Assembly (NCBI GenBank): GCA_038363925.1
Contig: JAQQWL010000002.1
Location: forward strand, 186,001-250,000
DNA: 64,000 bases
Source: Apiospora phragmitis
Lineage: Eukaryota > Ascomycota > Sordariomycetes > Amphisphaeriales > Apiosporaceae
Direction: 5' to 3'
A program made the position numbers and the translations under genes. Within the stretch, counting starts at the first letter, position 1, and each line of letters starts with the position of its first letter. Shown piece by piece: positions 22,937 to 35,714 of the stretch. The notes under the pieces were generated by a model, which was given only the letters and a program-made list of their open reading frames with translations, searched no databases and was not told the origin of the DNA.

Positions 22937-24387
22937 ATGGTGTCCCTATTCTCGGTGATGTCCCCGGACGAAATGCAGAAGCACACGAGAAAACAGCGCC
23001 GCTTCGACGACGTCGAGGCCGAACTGCCCAACTATGCGAAAGCGAGCAAGGCGTCTTCTCCCACCCTGTCCGCCAAAGGGAAGGCCGGCGATATCCTATC
23101 CTATTCTCGGCTCGAAGAACCCTCTACCTCGATCCGTGGCGGCCGACGACACCGTGTGGCTGCTCGACAACACGGCCTACAAGAACCCGGAGTCCGGCAA
23201 CTGGGAGGCCGAGTTCGTTTCGGCCGTCTTCGCACAGCACCCGTCCTGCACAGTCCTCGACGCTGTCAGCTCCGTCGGCAAGGGGATAGGACTCAGCGAC
23301 GACGACCCGAGCTACCCTACGATCGAGGAGCGCATCATGCCATTCATACAGGACATTCACCCCGGCACCAAGGTCCAAGCCCTCCAGGCGGGCACGAACT
23401 CTCTCAAGTTAGGACCTGGCGGTCGCAACGGTATTAGCAGTGATGTGAAACCAGTACAAAAGAGCAACGATAATCCTCTGGTCGCCCCAACATTCGCACA
23501 GGTCCCGAACGGCGCCAATGGCGTTCTCGAGATGAAGACGTTCTTTGCCGAGCCCGAGGGCTGGAGCGTGATATCTGGTAAGCTGGCAAACCGCAACGCT
23601 AGCCCCCCAAAATCACCAAGACTGACTGCGAACGCGCTAGATATCGACGACACAATCAAGGTCACCATGACGAGCGATCCTATCGGTATTCTGAAATCCA
23701 CGTTCACCGACACCCCCCAGCCGTGCCCCGGCATGCCGGAGCTCTACAAGTACATCGTGTCCCTGATCAAGGAGACGTCGCCGTTCTTCTACCTGTCTGC
23801 GTCGCCGTACAACCTCTACCCCTTCCTGCGCGACTTCCGTCAGAAATACTACCCCCACGGCACCATCATCCTGCGAGACTCGAGCTGGATGTCCATCCCT
23901 GGGCTGTTGTCGAGCATCACCTTGGGCACTGAGCAGTACAAGGTAGGCCGGATGGACAGGATCCGCGAGTGGCTTCCCAAGAGGAAGTTCATCTGCATTG
24001 GCGGTAAGAGAAACTTCCTTTCTTTACGATGCATCGCGAAACCTGAGCAGTTACTAATTTTGTGCTATGACAGATTCCACACAAGCGGATCCCGAGTCCT
24101 ACGGCAAGATGTATGTTTATTCTTCCACTTTCTCAACCCTTCAAAACCTTGGTGAGGTAGATTAACTGACAGTAAAAATGTGCAGATACCGCAAGTACCC
24201 GGGCTGGGTGAAGCTCATCCTGATTCGCAAGGTGACGGATATCGCAGCTCTCGGCATCGAGTCCAAGAACGAGCCTAAACGATTCAATCGTGCGTTCAAG
24301 GGCGTCCCGCGGGAGAGATGGCACGTGTTTGAAGACGCAGCGGAGTGCAGGGCCATCATCCAGAAGATGGTTGCTGAGGAATCTTAG
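22937..24387 (+). CDS. App1-like phosphatidate phosphatase (DUF2183/LNS2-like)
   Basis: Relative of yeast App1, a Mg-dependent phosphatidate phosphatase tied to actin patches and membrane traffic. Exons 22937-24003, 24074-24110 and 24186-24387 give about 434 residues. The N-terminal domain has TVWLLDNTAYKNP and IEERIMPFIQDIHPG. The catalytic HAD-type motif is DIDDTIKVT near residue 235 (DxDxT). Further family blocks are SPFFYLSASPYNLYPFLRDF and IPGLLSSITLG. The second intron cuts inside the codon before YRKYPGW, and the chain ends with HVFEDAAECRAIIQKM. A frame shift near 23138 lies in a low-conservation linker; correcting by one base makes the total length a multiple of three. The start was taken from the conserved-looking MVSLFSVMSPDEMQKH. 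Confidence 0.82.
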
Positions 24388-25018
24388 GAGCATTCTTCAT
24401 GCCGCTTTCTTTGCCAGGGGTTTGTGACTTGCCGAGTCCAAGCAGGGGGTGTTCGGCGTTTAGCGTCCTGAGAGTGATAATTTGACATGTCATCTTGGTG
24501 GTTGTCTTTGCCAGTGCTCGATGCCAACTGTTTGTGTTCCCTTCTCTGAATATCCAAGTTTCGTCCATAATGTAATACAGTTCATGCACACGTTGTTACT
24601 TAATGTGACTTGCCTACTTGATTAGCGGAGAGTCGATCGGCTCAGCCCGTCCAGCTCCCCGCCAAAGCGCCCACAAGGCTGCATGCCCCTAAAAATAGGG
24701 CGATAAGCAGCTGAGCTGCCAGGCCCCACTGGCTCAAATGACATGGGGCGTGGCTGCCTGGGTGCTGGTCATTTCCACTACGCACATGCATCACCGGAGA
24801 TCAGCGTCGCGTGCTTCCGACATCACACTGACCTCCTGATAAGCACCACATGAACCCTTCAAGACGACAGATCCTCGGTCGCGTGGCTATCTAGACGACG
24901 CCATACACTTGGTATTTCCGAGCTGCGAATATACACTTCATTTCTCGTGCAGGAAAACCGACAAAAGAAAAGAAGTGGGATTGAAAGAGGTGGACAGCGC
25001 ACGACACCGACACCCAGA
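24388..25018. other. intergenic
   Basis: About 630 bases; the battenin promoter lies here. No other feature supported. Confidence 0.5.
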
Positions 25019-26483
25019 ATGAGTCGGTCTCCGGCATCTTCTGGACTCCTACCAATGCCTGGCTCGCCATCCTCCTCCTGGGCCTTGTATCGGGCCCGAC
25101 TTGCTGCCATATTTCGCAAATCCGACACGTCGGTTCTGATTGCCTTTTGGCTATTTGGTACGGAGAACCTTCCCCCGGTTCCTGGAGTCTGATTGATTCA
25201 TCGAGAGAGAGAGACCATCGCTAACGAGTATACTGCCCTCCCCCGACGTAGGCTTGATCAACAATGTCCTCTACGTCATCATCCTCTCCGCCGCCCAAGA
25301 CCTCGTCGGCTCCGACGTCCCGAAAGGCGTCGTCCTCCTCGCCGACGTGCTGCCGTCCTTCTTCACGAAGCTGATCGCGCCCTACTTCATCCACCGCGTC
25401 CCCTACGCCGTCCGCATACTGTGTTTCGTCGCCGGCTCGTCGGTCGGCATGCTGCTGATCGCCCTCACGCCGCCCGACCGCTCCGTCGGCATCAAGATGG
25501 CGGGGGTCGTCGTCGCGAGCCTGACGAGCGGCGGCGGCGAGCTCAGCTTCCTGGGGCTGACGCACTACTACGGCCACATGAGCCTCGCGGCCTGGGGCAG
25601 TGGCACCGGCGCCGCGGGGCTCGTGGGCGCGGGGCTCTACGTCGCGCTCACCGACTGGTTCGCGTTCAGCGTTCGCAGCAGTTTGCTGGCGTCGGCGTTC
25701 TTGCCCGTCATCATGCTCGTCAGCTTCTTCGTCATCCTGCCGCGGGGCCCGCTCCTCGAGGGCCAGACGAGAAAGGACTACGAGACCCTGCCCGAGCAGG
25801 ACTTGAAGCAGGACGATGTGGAAGCGCTGCCCGCCGATAACGCGGCGTCCGGCCTGTTGGCTCCTGGGCCGGCGGTGGCGGCGACGGCGTTCTCGGGAAC
25901 CAGGGACGGTGCTACGGCGAGGTTCAACGCCAACTTGCGTCGCGCCAAGTCCTTGTTCTTCCCCTACATGATGCCCCTGCTGCTGGTCTACGTCGCCGAG
26001 TATAGTATCAATCAGGGTGTCGCGCCCACCCTACTGTTCCCTCTGAAAGGGACACCGTTCAGCGAGTACCGCGCGTTCTACCCCTTCTACGGATTCCTCT
26101 ACCAGCTCGGCGTCTTCATCTCGCGATCTTCCATTGCGTTCATCCGTGTTCGTCATCTGTATCTGCCCTCGGTCTTGCAGATCGCCAACCTCGTGCTGCT
26201 GACCTTGCATGCCCTGTTCTTCTTCATCCCAAGTGTCTACCTCGTCTTTCTCGTGATCTTCTGGGAGGGCCTGCTGGGCGGGGCGGTCTACGTCAATACC
26301 TTTGCCGAGATCATGGAGAACGTGCCCACTTCGGAGCGCGAGTTCAGCCTCGGCGCCACCAGCGTAAGTGATAGTGCGGGAATCTGCCTGGCGGGCTTCG
26401 TAGGGATGAGCATCGAGCCGTGGCTGTGTAACTACCAGGTCAACAACGGCAGGGACTGGTGCAAGAGGATCAAAGTCGGATAG
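25019..26483 (+). CDS. btn1: battenin homologue (BTN1/CLN3), vacuolar membrane protein
   Basis: Multi-pass membrane protein of the vacuole/lysosome; the family supports pH and basic amino acid homeostasis. Exons 25019-25157 and 25252-26483 give 456 residues with no frame defect. The splice joins FWLFG to [19 protein letters not shown], the hallmark of CLN3 proteins. Other family blocks are [71 protein letters not shown] and [17 protein letters not shown], closing with the cysteine-containing tail. Hydrophobic segments are spread over the chain with a polar loop near residues 210-270. Length and order match fungal Btn1. An upstream in-frame start exists but lacks support. Confidence 0.93.
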
Positions 26484-26563
26484 AACTTCTACTATGCTAT
26501 GTATACTTGCATGCCGCTCGACAACAACAAATAACAGACCCAAACTTGGAAGTTCAACCGTTG

Positions 26564-28219
26564 TCATGCTTTCCTTCGCTCAAATGGAAGTGGGCCGAGT
26601 GGCCATGCTTCCGAATCCCTCCTCCCAACCTGCGGACTTCCCGGGCTAGCAGCCTGTTCTTCCAATACTATGTATTGCCATGACCCGGAGCGCCTATCCA
26701 GCTCGGGGCTTTCTGGACCCTTGATCTGGTTCTCGGCCACCTGCCGCGGCAAATGTAGAGACTCTTGACTGGTGTAGTCGGGCGGCTCATACAGATGCCG
26801 TGTGGACTCCATGCGCCCACTGGGCACCTCCGAGTTCCGCGCCGTCCCCGCCTCTATACGCACCATTTCGAAGTAAGGCCTGCCAACCACCATGCCCGAG
26901 GATGCGGAGCCTTGCGTCGTACTTCCACCCCCTTCACCATGTCCCTTTCCTCGCTTCCGCTTACCGCCGCCACCACCACCAGTCTTGGTAAAAAGGCTCC
27001 ACCCCCCATAACGATGTTGGTGGTTGGCGGCGGCGGTGCCCCCGGACCAAACCTCCTCCGAGTCCCCGAGGTTGGCCCGCGTCCGCAGGTAGCGCTCGCC
27101 GCCGTCGGAGACGAGCGAGCGCAGGATCGGGGCGCAGCCGCAGATGACGCCGAGGTTAGCCTCGACGGCGGCCCAGATCCAGAGGTCGTACCCCTCCCAC
27201 GTGACGTCGTAGGTCTCGAGCTCGACGTGGTGGACCCAGTAGGTGCGCATGCAGCCCGCGGCGACGACGACGGCCCCCAAGCCGAAGAGGGCCATGAGGC
27301 CGACGCGCTGGGCCAGGGGGAGGCTGAGGTGGTAGAGGGTGGGCATGGGGAGGACGAACACCCAAAAGTCGATGAGGACGGTGAGGACGGTTTGGGTGAG
27401 GAGGCCGGGGACTTCGGAGATGCAGTCGGATTCGGTGCGGAGTAGGTTCCAGTAGCTGGAGGGGGGGCTGTGGGTGGGGCAGACGGGAGAGCCCCCATTC
27501 ATTAGCCATCTACACATGATGTCGCGCATCAAATGTCGTGGGGACGGGGATATCCACTCACCTACACTGGACCCAGAGCAATATAAAAAAGGCCAGCATG
27601 TTGAGCGTGTTGACGACGATGGCGGCCCAGGTCAGGCGGCGGAAGAGGGTGCCCTCGAGGGCGATGCGCAGGTAGCTGATGAGGATGGACAGCTTGCCGA
27701 GCCCCGAGGCGAAGACGAAGAAGGCCTGGCCCGCGGCCGAGACCTTGCGGCCCTGCACGAGCATCCAGAAGGGCACATCCCAGATGTGCCGGTCCCAGCC
27801 GTAGAGCTTGGTGGCTGTGGTTCGGGGGCACAGGGGGTATCAGCCCAAATTACAACGAACAACATCTTCTTCTTCTTCTTCTTCTTCTTCTGATGGTATC
27901 ATATATATTCCAGCCCTTTCTCTTCTCTCTCACTGCTCCGGGCGTATTGGGAATGGGGAAGGGGGCAGAGCTAAAACTCACCCAAGATCACGTCGACGGT
28001 CGTCCCCGTGCAGCAGACGCCCGCGGCCACCATGACCCAGTCGTCCCACCAGGCCTTGTGCAACTGGCGCACGCGGACCCAGAGCCGGAGCGCCAGGCAG
28101 ATCAGGGCCAGCGACAGCGTCGTCACCTCCGTGATGAGCAGCTCGGGGCCCCGCGTCGGCGGGTCGGTGTAGTTGGGCCGCGGCCAGGTCGCGATGACCG
28201 AGGGCGGGGGGAAGCGCAT
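26564..28219 (-). CDS. SAT4/rhodopsin-domain integral membrane protein (PTH11-like core)
   Basis: Three exons (27982-28219, 27562-27814, 26564-27467) give 464 residues with clean phases. The N-terminus TRGPELLITEVTTLSLALICLALRLWVR begins the rhodopsin-like domain, and DDWVMVAAGV matches the conserved D-D motif after helix 2. Exon 2 holds ATKLYGWDRHIWDV and LGKLSILISYLRI; exon 3 holds VPLL-type helices, VELETYDVTWEGYDLWIWAAVEANLG and CAPILRSL. A long Gly/Ser-rich cytosolic tail follows from about residue 300. There is no CFEM domain in front. Such proteins are often called GPCR-like, but ligands are unknown. It converges on battenin with only about 80 bases between the stops. Confidence 0.85.
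27866..27891 (+). repeat. TTC microsatellite in the first intron of the SAT4 gene
   Basis: About eight ttc triplets; on the gene's strand a GAA run inside the intron. Confidence 0.7.
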
Positions 28220-30733
28220 CGTTTCGTTATTCTTTCTTTCGCGCTTCTTTCTATCTTCTTTCGTCTTTTATCACGGGTGGTGTTGCTAGTATGGCTGTGT
28301 AGATCGATGTTGTTGATATGGCTTATGATGACATCATCATCTGGCAGTCGTTCGGCGAAGAAAACATTCGAAGAGGTCGTTGGGATACGAGGTGGCGTTT
28401 TGGCTGATGGTAAATACAGGAACTGAAATGGTTGTCTTCGAAAATCAGATAGCTTTATGGAAGATGGAGTAGAAGGAATTGCAGCAGGTCTCTACTCACT
28501 GTGATTTCATGACCAGTTCAGGTTCGCCTTACTTCTCTTCTGCATACTGGTTTCTGTTCGTCCTAAACGAGGCCAAGTGCCACTATGGAACGGTCTCAGA
28601 GAGAGAGTTCGGTATCGGTATCGATGCTGCTGCTCTCACGGGTGAAATTATGGGATGAAAACATGCCACTACAACTGTGCTTACTGGTGGTCCACGGCCC
28701 AGGAACCTGCGAAGTACTTAAGAAGGTGAAGTGGCGGCCGGGCTTTTGAGCAGTTGGCGGCTTCTGCGTGGCTCAGGCACCAAACCGAGGTTCACGTGTA
28801 CCCATGGCAAAAGCACCAATGGCAAAAGGGTGGCTGGAGATGTCAGTCGTAGTATCCGCGTGATGAGCTTCCCACGGAGGTTGCATTACGTTTCCCCTTC
28901 TGGTGCCTCATCCGCGTTGTCATTCTGCAAAACAAGGGGCGGCATGGCGAATTCTGTTGGCGCAATTTTGGCCACAGATTTACGCGTCGCGCATCTTGCG
29001 CAGCCACGATTGGGAGGCCGTATCCCCTTTGTTGCTGGAATCCTATTTCCCGGTCCCCGTGGACCGTGGTCGTACTTGTCCGATTTCTGGGTGTAGCTGA
29101 ACATTTTTGTGCGACATCATGGCTTGTTCCGTTTCGAAACCTTGCTCTCTCTGCCTCTCCCCATAGTCTATCTGGTTTTCACTTTGGATCTCCCGGATCC
29201 CCAACCTTAAAATCGTACGGTGGGGCCGATGGAGAGCCGAGCGAACGTGCGTGCCGTTCAGGCGATGCTATTTCGAGTCTTCATTGGCCCGCTTCGGCAG
29301 AGTGGAGAGACCTGAACATCGGACATTTGCACGGAGACAAGAATCGTGAAATTTGTTCGCCACACCAGCGATACTGGTAGCTTGAGTTCGCCCAGCCAAT
29401 CAACTTGGGCTATCAGGTCTTCTATCGTTGTCAGATTTGTCACGGATGAAAAGGAGTGATAAGTATTGGCCGGTTTAATCCTGGTTTCGCCCCCCTACCC
29501 GATAGGTATGGAGATTTGCTTATTCTAGAAGTGTGTCGTTGAATTAGGCTACTGGGTCTTTCACCCCTTTCCTTTTTCCATGTGGGAGGCGTCCGCTTAG
29601 ACAAGCCGGCTTCTCAATTTTGATTGGCGCGCTAGATATTCCGACACTAAAGACGTACATACCTGACACTTCTTTGGGAGAATTAGCACAAATCACGAAC
29701 AAATCTGCCGACTCTGAGTTTCTGGTCGTCAATCTCAGTCCTTTCCTGGACTGCTTTGCGACTGAAATCACCGCGGCTGTGAGGGTGGCGGTTTGCGTAA
29801 GCCCTTACGGCATTTCGCGAGGTCGTTTTCCTGGAGTTGGGGAGCTTCTTGCAGCAGTAGTGACCAAACCTTTACCGGTGGAGAAAGGGAAAAGGGGGTC
29901 CACAAGGGAGCCCGCGGAGGGCCGCTGCTATCTACTTATACTTGGCTAGCTGCATACAAATCCCCAGGTACGAATTCGAGAAGGAGCCCGGGGACCAAGA
30001 GACGGACCGTTTTGCACTAGGTAGGCGGGTAGGCGGACTTAGAAGGGGTGTAGGGCCGGGACTCGACCTACTACCACATTTGTAGCAGTAAGACGCCGAG
30101 CTCTCGTGGTTTTAAAGCAGCCGGAGGAGCCAGTGTTTTTTAGTGCCGCGCCAATAAACTAGGCGTCATGGATATTAGCTGTTCATTTGCTGTTCAGGTG
30201 TTCTGGTAAGAAGCTTAAGTTGCATCACTTGGGGGGCGCTGCGGGGCAGCCCTCAGCGCAGGTGTGACAGAAAATAATTCGCCGTCTTCAAGCTTCGTTC
30301 TTCTCCTGCCGACTTTACGACAACCACAGCATCTCGCATCTGCATTCAACACTGGATGTTTCAATAACACTGCCACCATCGCTTCCATCGGACCTCTTCC
30401 TCCGTCGCTAGTCAGGTATTTTTTATCTGGCCTCGACGATAGATTTATGCTTCCGCACACAGCCTCATGTTTTAGCATTCGAAGAGTGTCACTGTCCATC
30501 CCAACTCAACCGCCACGGGCACTGACGTCAGTTCCACCATGTGCGTTCCACGAATACGGTAACGCATAGATCAGCGCATTCGGTTTCGCGATGAGCTTTT
30601 GTTCCGGTCTATATAATGAGAGCAAAAGAACGGAGTCTCTTTACAAGATCTGGCGACGAGACCAACGGTGTTTTATCCGCCCGAGATCTGGCATCTTACT
30701 AATACCTGCCCGTCATCGTCATTCGCCGCCACT
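28220..30733. other. 2.5-kb gene-poor stretch
   Basis: Short frames on all strands without motifs or agreement between frames. Text near 29950-30120 has a pattern (repeated ggtaggcg units and GC-rich blocks) that may be old mobile-element DNA, but no ends, LTRs or coding remains could be fixed. Confidence 0.35.
30609..30617 (+). promoter_or_regulatory. TATA-like element of the PX-associated-domain gene
   Basis: CTATATAAT about 120 bases upstream of ATG 30734, the same form as at 8804 and 22894. Confidence 0.4.
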
Positions 30734-33305
30734 ATGTCGGACCACGCCCAGCTCACCGGCCCCCAGCTGCAGGCCCTGTTCGACATCCTGACCCACCACG
30801 AGACCTACCGCGAGGTCGAGAGCTTCAAGGCCCCGACCGCCATCGCCCGCTACGGCTACCCCTTCTCCACCACCGCCACCGGTACCGAGGGGGCGGCGGC
30901 GGCGGCGGCGGCCCGGCCTCGGCCACGCCCCTGCTGCAGCTCCTCTTCACCCGCCTGGTCCTGCCCATGCCCGGCCTCGCCGACTTCCCGCCCGACTTCT
31001 GGAACGTCAAGTTCCGCGCCGTCATGCAGCGCCTCGGCGAGGCCGACCTGTCCGAGAGCTACGACAAGGCCGCCCTGGGCACCCGCAAGACCCTGGCCAC
31101 GGCCGCCTCGGCCTTCCACGAGGCCGTCACGCGCGGCATGCTCGGGGGCGTGCCCTTGTCCTCCGCCGCTGAGGCGTCGCCGGCCTCTGAGCAGAGGTGG
31201 GACCCGGACCACACGTCGGCCGCTGAGCTGGAGGCCTCGTTCGAGTTTTGCCTGCGGGATGTCGTCTACGGCGACCTGCTCGAGCGCCTCTTCCATTTCG
31301 CCCGGCAGTCGCAGGACTTCGACCGGTTCTCGCAGCAGATTGGCGACTCGATCGAGTACATCGTGATTCACCTGGCCACGTTCCTTCACTACATTCTGGT
31401 ACTTTCGCCCGAAGGCCCTTACCTGTTGAAGCTTATCGAGAGTTTCAGTAAAATGTGAGTGATCCCGTCTCAACATTCCTTTTCGGAACATTCCATGATG
31501 TCAAGCTTAGTTTCGGGTCTTGATTGATGGTCATGTGTCGTGATACAATCGGTGCACTTGAGTTGCCAATATGCACCGTGGTTGCTTACTACGGCTATTG
31601 CTAGATACCCATTTACCATGGTGGCTCAGACGCTGCGGCTTGGTAATGCTGCCACCATGATCAACGCCATGAACAAGCTGTTTCTTTCCAAGATGACGGT
31701 CGGAAGCATCACAAACTGGATGGGAATCACTCAGAATGCCAAAGATGGCATGAACCTGATGCAAAGGTTGGTGCAGCACCACCGTCCAGGATCTGTCTAC
31801 CTGACCAACTTGTAGAAAGCATGCCTGACATTTCGGCAGAATGCTCTCGATCATTGTGGATTATGATGCTGGCGACTTCCGCAAAGCCGCCGAAGCCATC
31901 AAAAAGACCAAGAATGGTCCGAGTGACAGACACTTTGCTGCTATTGATGAACATGTCAATCAGTCGAGGGACTGCCACGAGAAGATGCGCTACACCAGTA
32001 TGATGGACCAAGAGTCCATCATTACGGCGATTCTCGTGACCAAGGATCCCGCCCTTGCCGCAGGCCTGAGCCAAGCCGACCACTCGCTTCTTCAGCAGTA
32101 CTACTCGGCGAGACTATCTGCCCGGGACCGAGAACAGATTATTAAAGTATTCTGTCGGTCTAATCCTGATTACTTCACCTCATTGATGAAAGACTCGTCA
32201 GTCTCAAGTAAGTATTTGCTTTTTCCCTCAGGCGAAGACTACGTGCCAGAGAAGGTACTAACATACCCTTTTCTTACCAGTGGAACCTATCATCCGAGCG
32301 GTTCATTCACGTGTAGCACTACACAAATACGTTCCCCTGATTCAGAAGTTTGTAGGTGACCTCATCCAAACGGGCAAGGCGGACAAGAGCTCCAAGTCCA
32401 AAGCTCGAACCGTCCCTTCTGTGGAGGATTATGTCGTGCTTCTCCGGAAACACAAGTCCTCCCTCTTCAAGTTCCTGCACGAAGTTTCGAGCTGTTGCCC
32501 CGAGATCCAGAAGATCTTCCTCGACTGGGTCAAAGAGGCTTCAAAGAGCTTCCGACAACCGACTCCACCTCCACCTGTACCTCCGCAGAACCCTTCTCGC
32601 CAGACCCAACAGCAGCAGCACTACAGTGGCGACATCAAGCCTCTACGTACTCGCAGCACCCACAGCAACGGCAGCCTAAGCGCCAGTTTCGGAGCAGGCG
32701 GCGCGGGTGCCCTGAGCAGCGACCTACAGGCCCTGTACGCGGCGCTCCCGCGCGAGACGCAGTACCAAGTCGCGCCGGTGCTGGACCTGCACGCCGACTA
32801 CCTCGCGACGCTGCACGAGGCCTCCCGCCGCAACCTGCAGCAGATCATGGACCGGCTCGCGGGCGTGCGCGAGTCGGCCGTGCGCCGCAGCATGCAGGGG
32901 CCGGGCGTCTACCTCGCGCGCTGGCACGCCTTGCTCGACGCCACCGTCATCACGCCGGCGGGGCCCGGGCGCGGCGTGCCGCTGCGCTGGGGGAGCGGTG
33001 TGCGGGGCGCCAAGGTGTCGGGGAAGACGGGGATGAAGGGGGCGGCGGGGGAGGAGAGCGGCGGCGGGAGTAGTGGGAACGAGCAGGAGAGCGGGTGGGA
33101 GGATACGATTTCTCTCGTGCCGTCGCAGAAGTCGGGGAGCGGTAACGGCAGTAGCAGTAATGGTATTGGTGGTGTCGGTGGCGGTCTTGGGGGGCCGCGG
33201 GAGCCGGATGCTCGGGTCGTGGTTGAGGCGCTCGGGAGCCAGTTCCGGGAGCTGGCGGCGGGCATTAGCGGGGTGTCGGTTCGGGAGGTTTCTGCTGTTG
33301 TGTGA
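30734..33305 (+). CDS. PX-associated (PXB/DUF3818) domain protein
   Basis: Four exons: 30734-31454, 31605-31766, 31840-32207, 32281-33305. The N-terminus LTGPQLQALFDILTHHETYREVESF is the PX-associated domain of fungal proteins related to yeast Ypr097w, which bind phosphoinositides through a PX domain. FRAVMQRLGEADLSESYDKAALGTRKTLATAAS and later LHYILVLSPEGPYLLKLIESF fit the same family. The rest (DUF3818-like helices, then a Ser/Gly-rich tail) follows in order. I see no clear PX domain in this reading. A G run at 30889-30893 is one base short, breaking the frame before the GGC repeat; with it corrected the chain reads through a polyglycine stretch. Likely membrane-trafficking role by homology. 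Confidence 0.78.
30893..30919 (+). repeat. GGC triplet run
   Basis: Eight to nine ggc units, coding Gly in the corrected frame of the PX-associated gene. Confidence 0.65.
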
Positions 33306-33520
33306 TTGGATGCCTGGAGATACTCGGGGCTTGGTTAACAGGTTGCTAAGCCATTAGGGTCTGCATCGTTCCCAGTCTAATAGTCGATAGGTTGTAGATA
33401 GTAAGCTGAAAAAGATATTTCATTACCTCTTCCCTAATAAACACGCCACTCCGGGAACATGGTGAGGTTTATCGTTACATCAATGCTTGCCTATATAATA
33501 CGACAACCTATTTCTTGCTT
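33306..33520. other. short convergent intergenic gap at the left edge of the tailoring-gene cluster
   Basis: About 215 AT-rich bases separating the housekeeping-type PX-associated gene from the first FAD oxidoreductase. Probably terminators of both genes. Confidence 0.4.
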
Positions 33521-35208
33521 CTACAGAAGAAATCCATTGTTCTGGAGTTTCTGGAAAACCTGCTCCCCATCGTACCGCAGTGACACCTCTTTCAGCTTAT
33601 TTTCATTCTTAGACCCGTAAGTGGCAATAGGATCTTGGTCTCTTGAGGCGTCATTCATGTAAAGAAATGGCACATCGAGATTGCGTTCCAGCGACAGGCT
33701 CTTCATGAGAGCCGTCGTTCCGATAGAGACGGCTCGCACCACGGCATCATCCCCGGCGTTCTTCCAATCCACCGTGGTAGTCCACCCTAGACGGCCAGGT
33801 TAGTCCCCATCGTACGCCGGGCTCTGTGTTACTCACACTGGCAGTCCCTGACCGGGATGCTCAGAGGGCTCCCGCCTCTCTTTTGCAACTGGATAGCCAT
33901 GTTCCTTGATACGTGTTGGACGACAAAGGTTTGATTGGCACCAGTAGCGGCCCTCACGGATCTGGCGTTACGCTCCCAGAACCGGTATACGTCTTTGTAA
34001 AGCTGGGCGTCTATACCCGAGGCAACCCCTCTGTAATCATGACTATTGCAAATTAGCGACCAGCAGGAGAGCAAATAAAGATTAATAGATGTGTTTACCG
34101 TGCAGGTTGTGACGCAAACATCGTTCCAATCATCGTCATCAAGGAATGCCATGTCGAGTTGGTCGGGGGTAGCACCACTTGACCTCCCCGCAACTCGTAA
34201 AAGGGCTCGAACGAAGCAGGATGACTGGCAACCTCCGAATAGCATAGCAGAACCACAATGGAGTCCAGGCCAATGACCAACTGCACGCTTGCCCTCAAGT
34301 CATGAGCACCGTGCCGTTGCCAACGTACCATGGCGTCCAGGATGTCCTCGGCCTGGCTGGATGGGTAGGTGGTCAAGTAGTACCACATTTCGTTCGTAGG
34401 TATCGTATCAACATCGAACCGAGTCACGATACCGAAATTGGCCCCTCCCCCTTCAAAGCCCAAAAGAGATCGGAATTCTGGTTCTCGTTGGCGTTCACAA
34501 TGGAACCGTTCCCTAGAATAACCTGGAACAAGTGTTAGGACTGCTTAGGTACTCCCGATGTAATCAGGACTGACTGAGCCGAGAGACTAGATTACCTCGT
34601 ACTGCCTGACATGGCTTGCGGCCAAGCCATATTGGTTGGATGTGAAGGAGACGCCACCTCCGAGGAAGAAACCCCCCACACCAACTTCAGGGGTCCTGGG
34701 ACAGATGACGCTAGCATTATGAGCGCTCGTAGCTGCTAGAATATCTAGCCATCTGGCCCCAGGACCAAAGCTGGCCACACTGCCATCTTCCGAGACGGTC
34801 AGGTGGTTCAGTCCAGCTAAATCGAAGAGGATGCCACGGCCATCGATGCTGCTCCAGCCCGGGTTCGGCGAGTGGCCTCCGCTCCGAACCGCAAACTTGA
34901 CTTGGAACTGGGTGACGATCTGGATGAATGCTGAGACATCCTTGGAGTTGGTCGGCTTGAACATACAGTGTGGTTCGAGAATACAGGTTTCTGACCTTGT
35001 GGCGAGTCAGGATTATGAACAGTGCTAGTAGCCAGTATCAGGAATAGGGACTTCACCAGTTCTTGTCCACCACAGTCTGGTTCAACGGAGAAGTGTTAAC
35101 CTTGAAGTTCCCCAGTGCCTCCTGCGCTGCCTTACAAGCACCGTCCACAGAACCGCACGTTACTGAAGTGACATAGTTCAAGATACAGATCACCCAGAAG
35201 AGTGTCAT
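33521..35208 (-). CDS. secreted FAD-linked oxidoreductase, berberine-bridge-enzyme type (first copy)
   Basis: Flavin oxidase of the PCMH/BBE family, common in fungal natural-product clusters for oxidations and cyclisations. Five exons (35057-35208, 34596-34995, 34099-34522, 33837-34042, 33521-33786) sum to 482 residues once one missing G near 34455 is allowed for. A signal peptide (MTLFWVICILNYVTS) precedes the FAD domain: FAVRSGGHSPNPGW carries the His for covalent flavin, GPGARWLDI and VGVGGFFLGGGVSF bind FAD, and LFWALKGGGANFGIVT marks the second lobe. The BBE C-terminus YLFMND-like FLYMNDASRDQDPIATYG and YDGEQVFQKL is present. No clear second flavin-linking Cys. It is divergent from the SDR at 35715. 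Confidence 0.88.
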
Positions 35209-35714
35209 GGCCCGGTTTGAATGGTTAATGGCGTGTCTGTGCTTTTTCTCTTCCCTTCGTTTCGGTACATAATCTAGCTACATAGAAGGGACGTACATAG
35301 GTCGAAGAGCATTTTATTCCCGTACCTTGTGAAATAAACCAAACAGAACCATACTTTTTCTCATCGCCACCTTGTGCTGCCCGCCCCCAGCGCCCCTAAT
35401 CTTTGTTGTACGGAATATGTGCTTACGGTGGTACAACGGTGTCGTAGGGCTCCTCTTTCAGAGTAACGAATTGTTGCATTGACGCTTCCGTTTTTAGTTA
35501 TGCAATGTAACCAACGGGCTCGGGTTGCAGGCCAATAGAAAACAGCTCTTCATGTAGTGTATTTTGTTGGTTCTCCGCCCCACCTCCTCACCCCCCAGCG
35601 AACAAAGGGATGAGCACCCGGGCACGTCAAGTAAAATTTCTCTTTCTTCGGCTACTTTCTAGACTGTGTTTGGAAACCAATTCTACTTACCACTGGACAG
35701 CATACGGTTCCACC
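35209..35714. promoter_or_regulatory. shared divergent promoter: FAD oxidoreductase and SDR
   Basis: 506 bases between two head-to-head start codons. No clear factor-binding repeat seen. Co-regulation of the pair is inferred from arrangement. Confidence 0.45.

Noticed and set aside
27866..27891. TTC run considered as part of a CRISPR-like or satellite array
   Set aside because: A simple triplet microsatellite inside an intron with no spacers. No CRISPR array exists in this window, as expected for a fungus.
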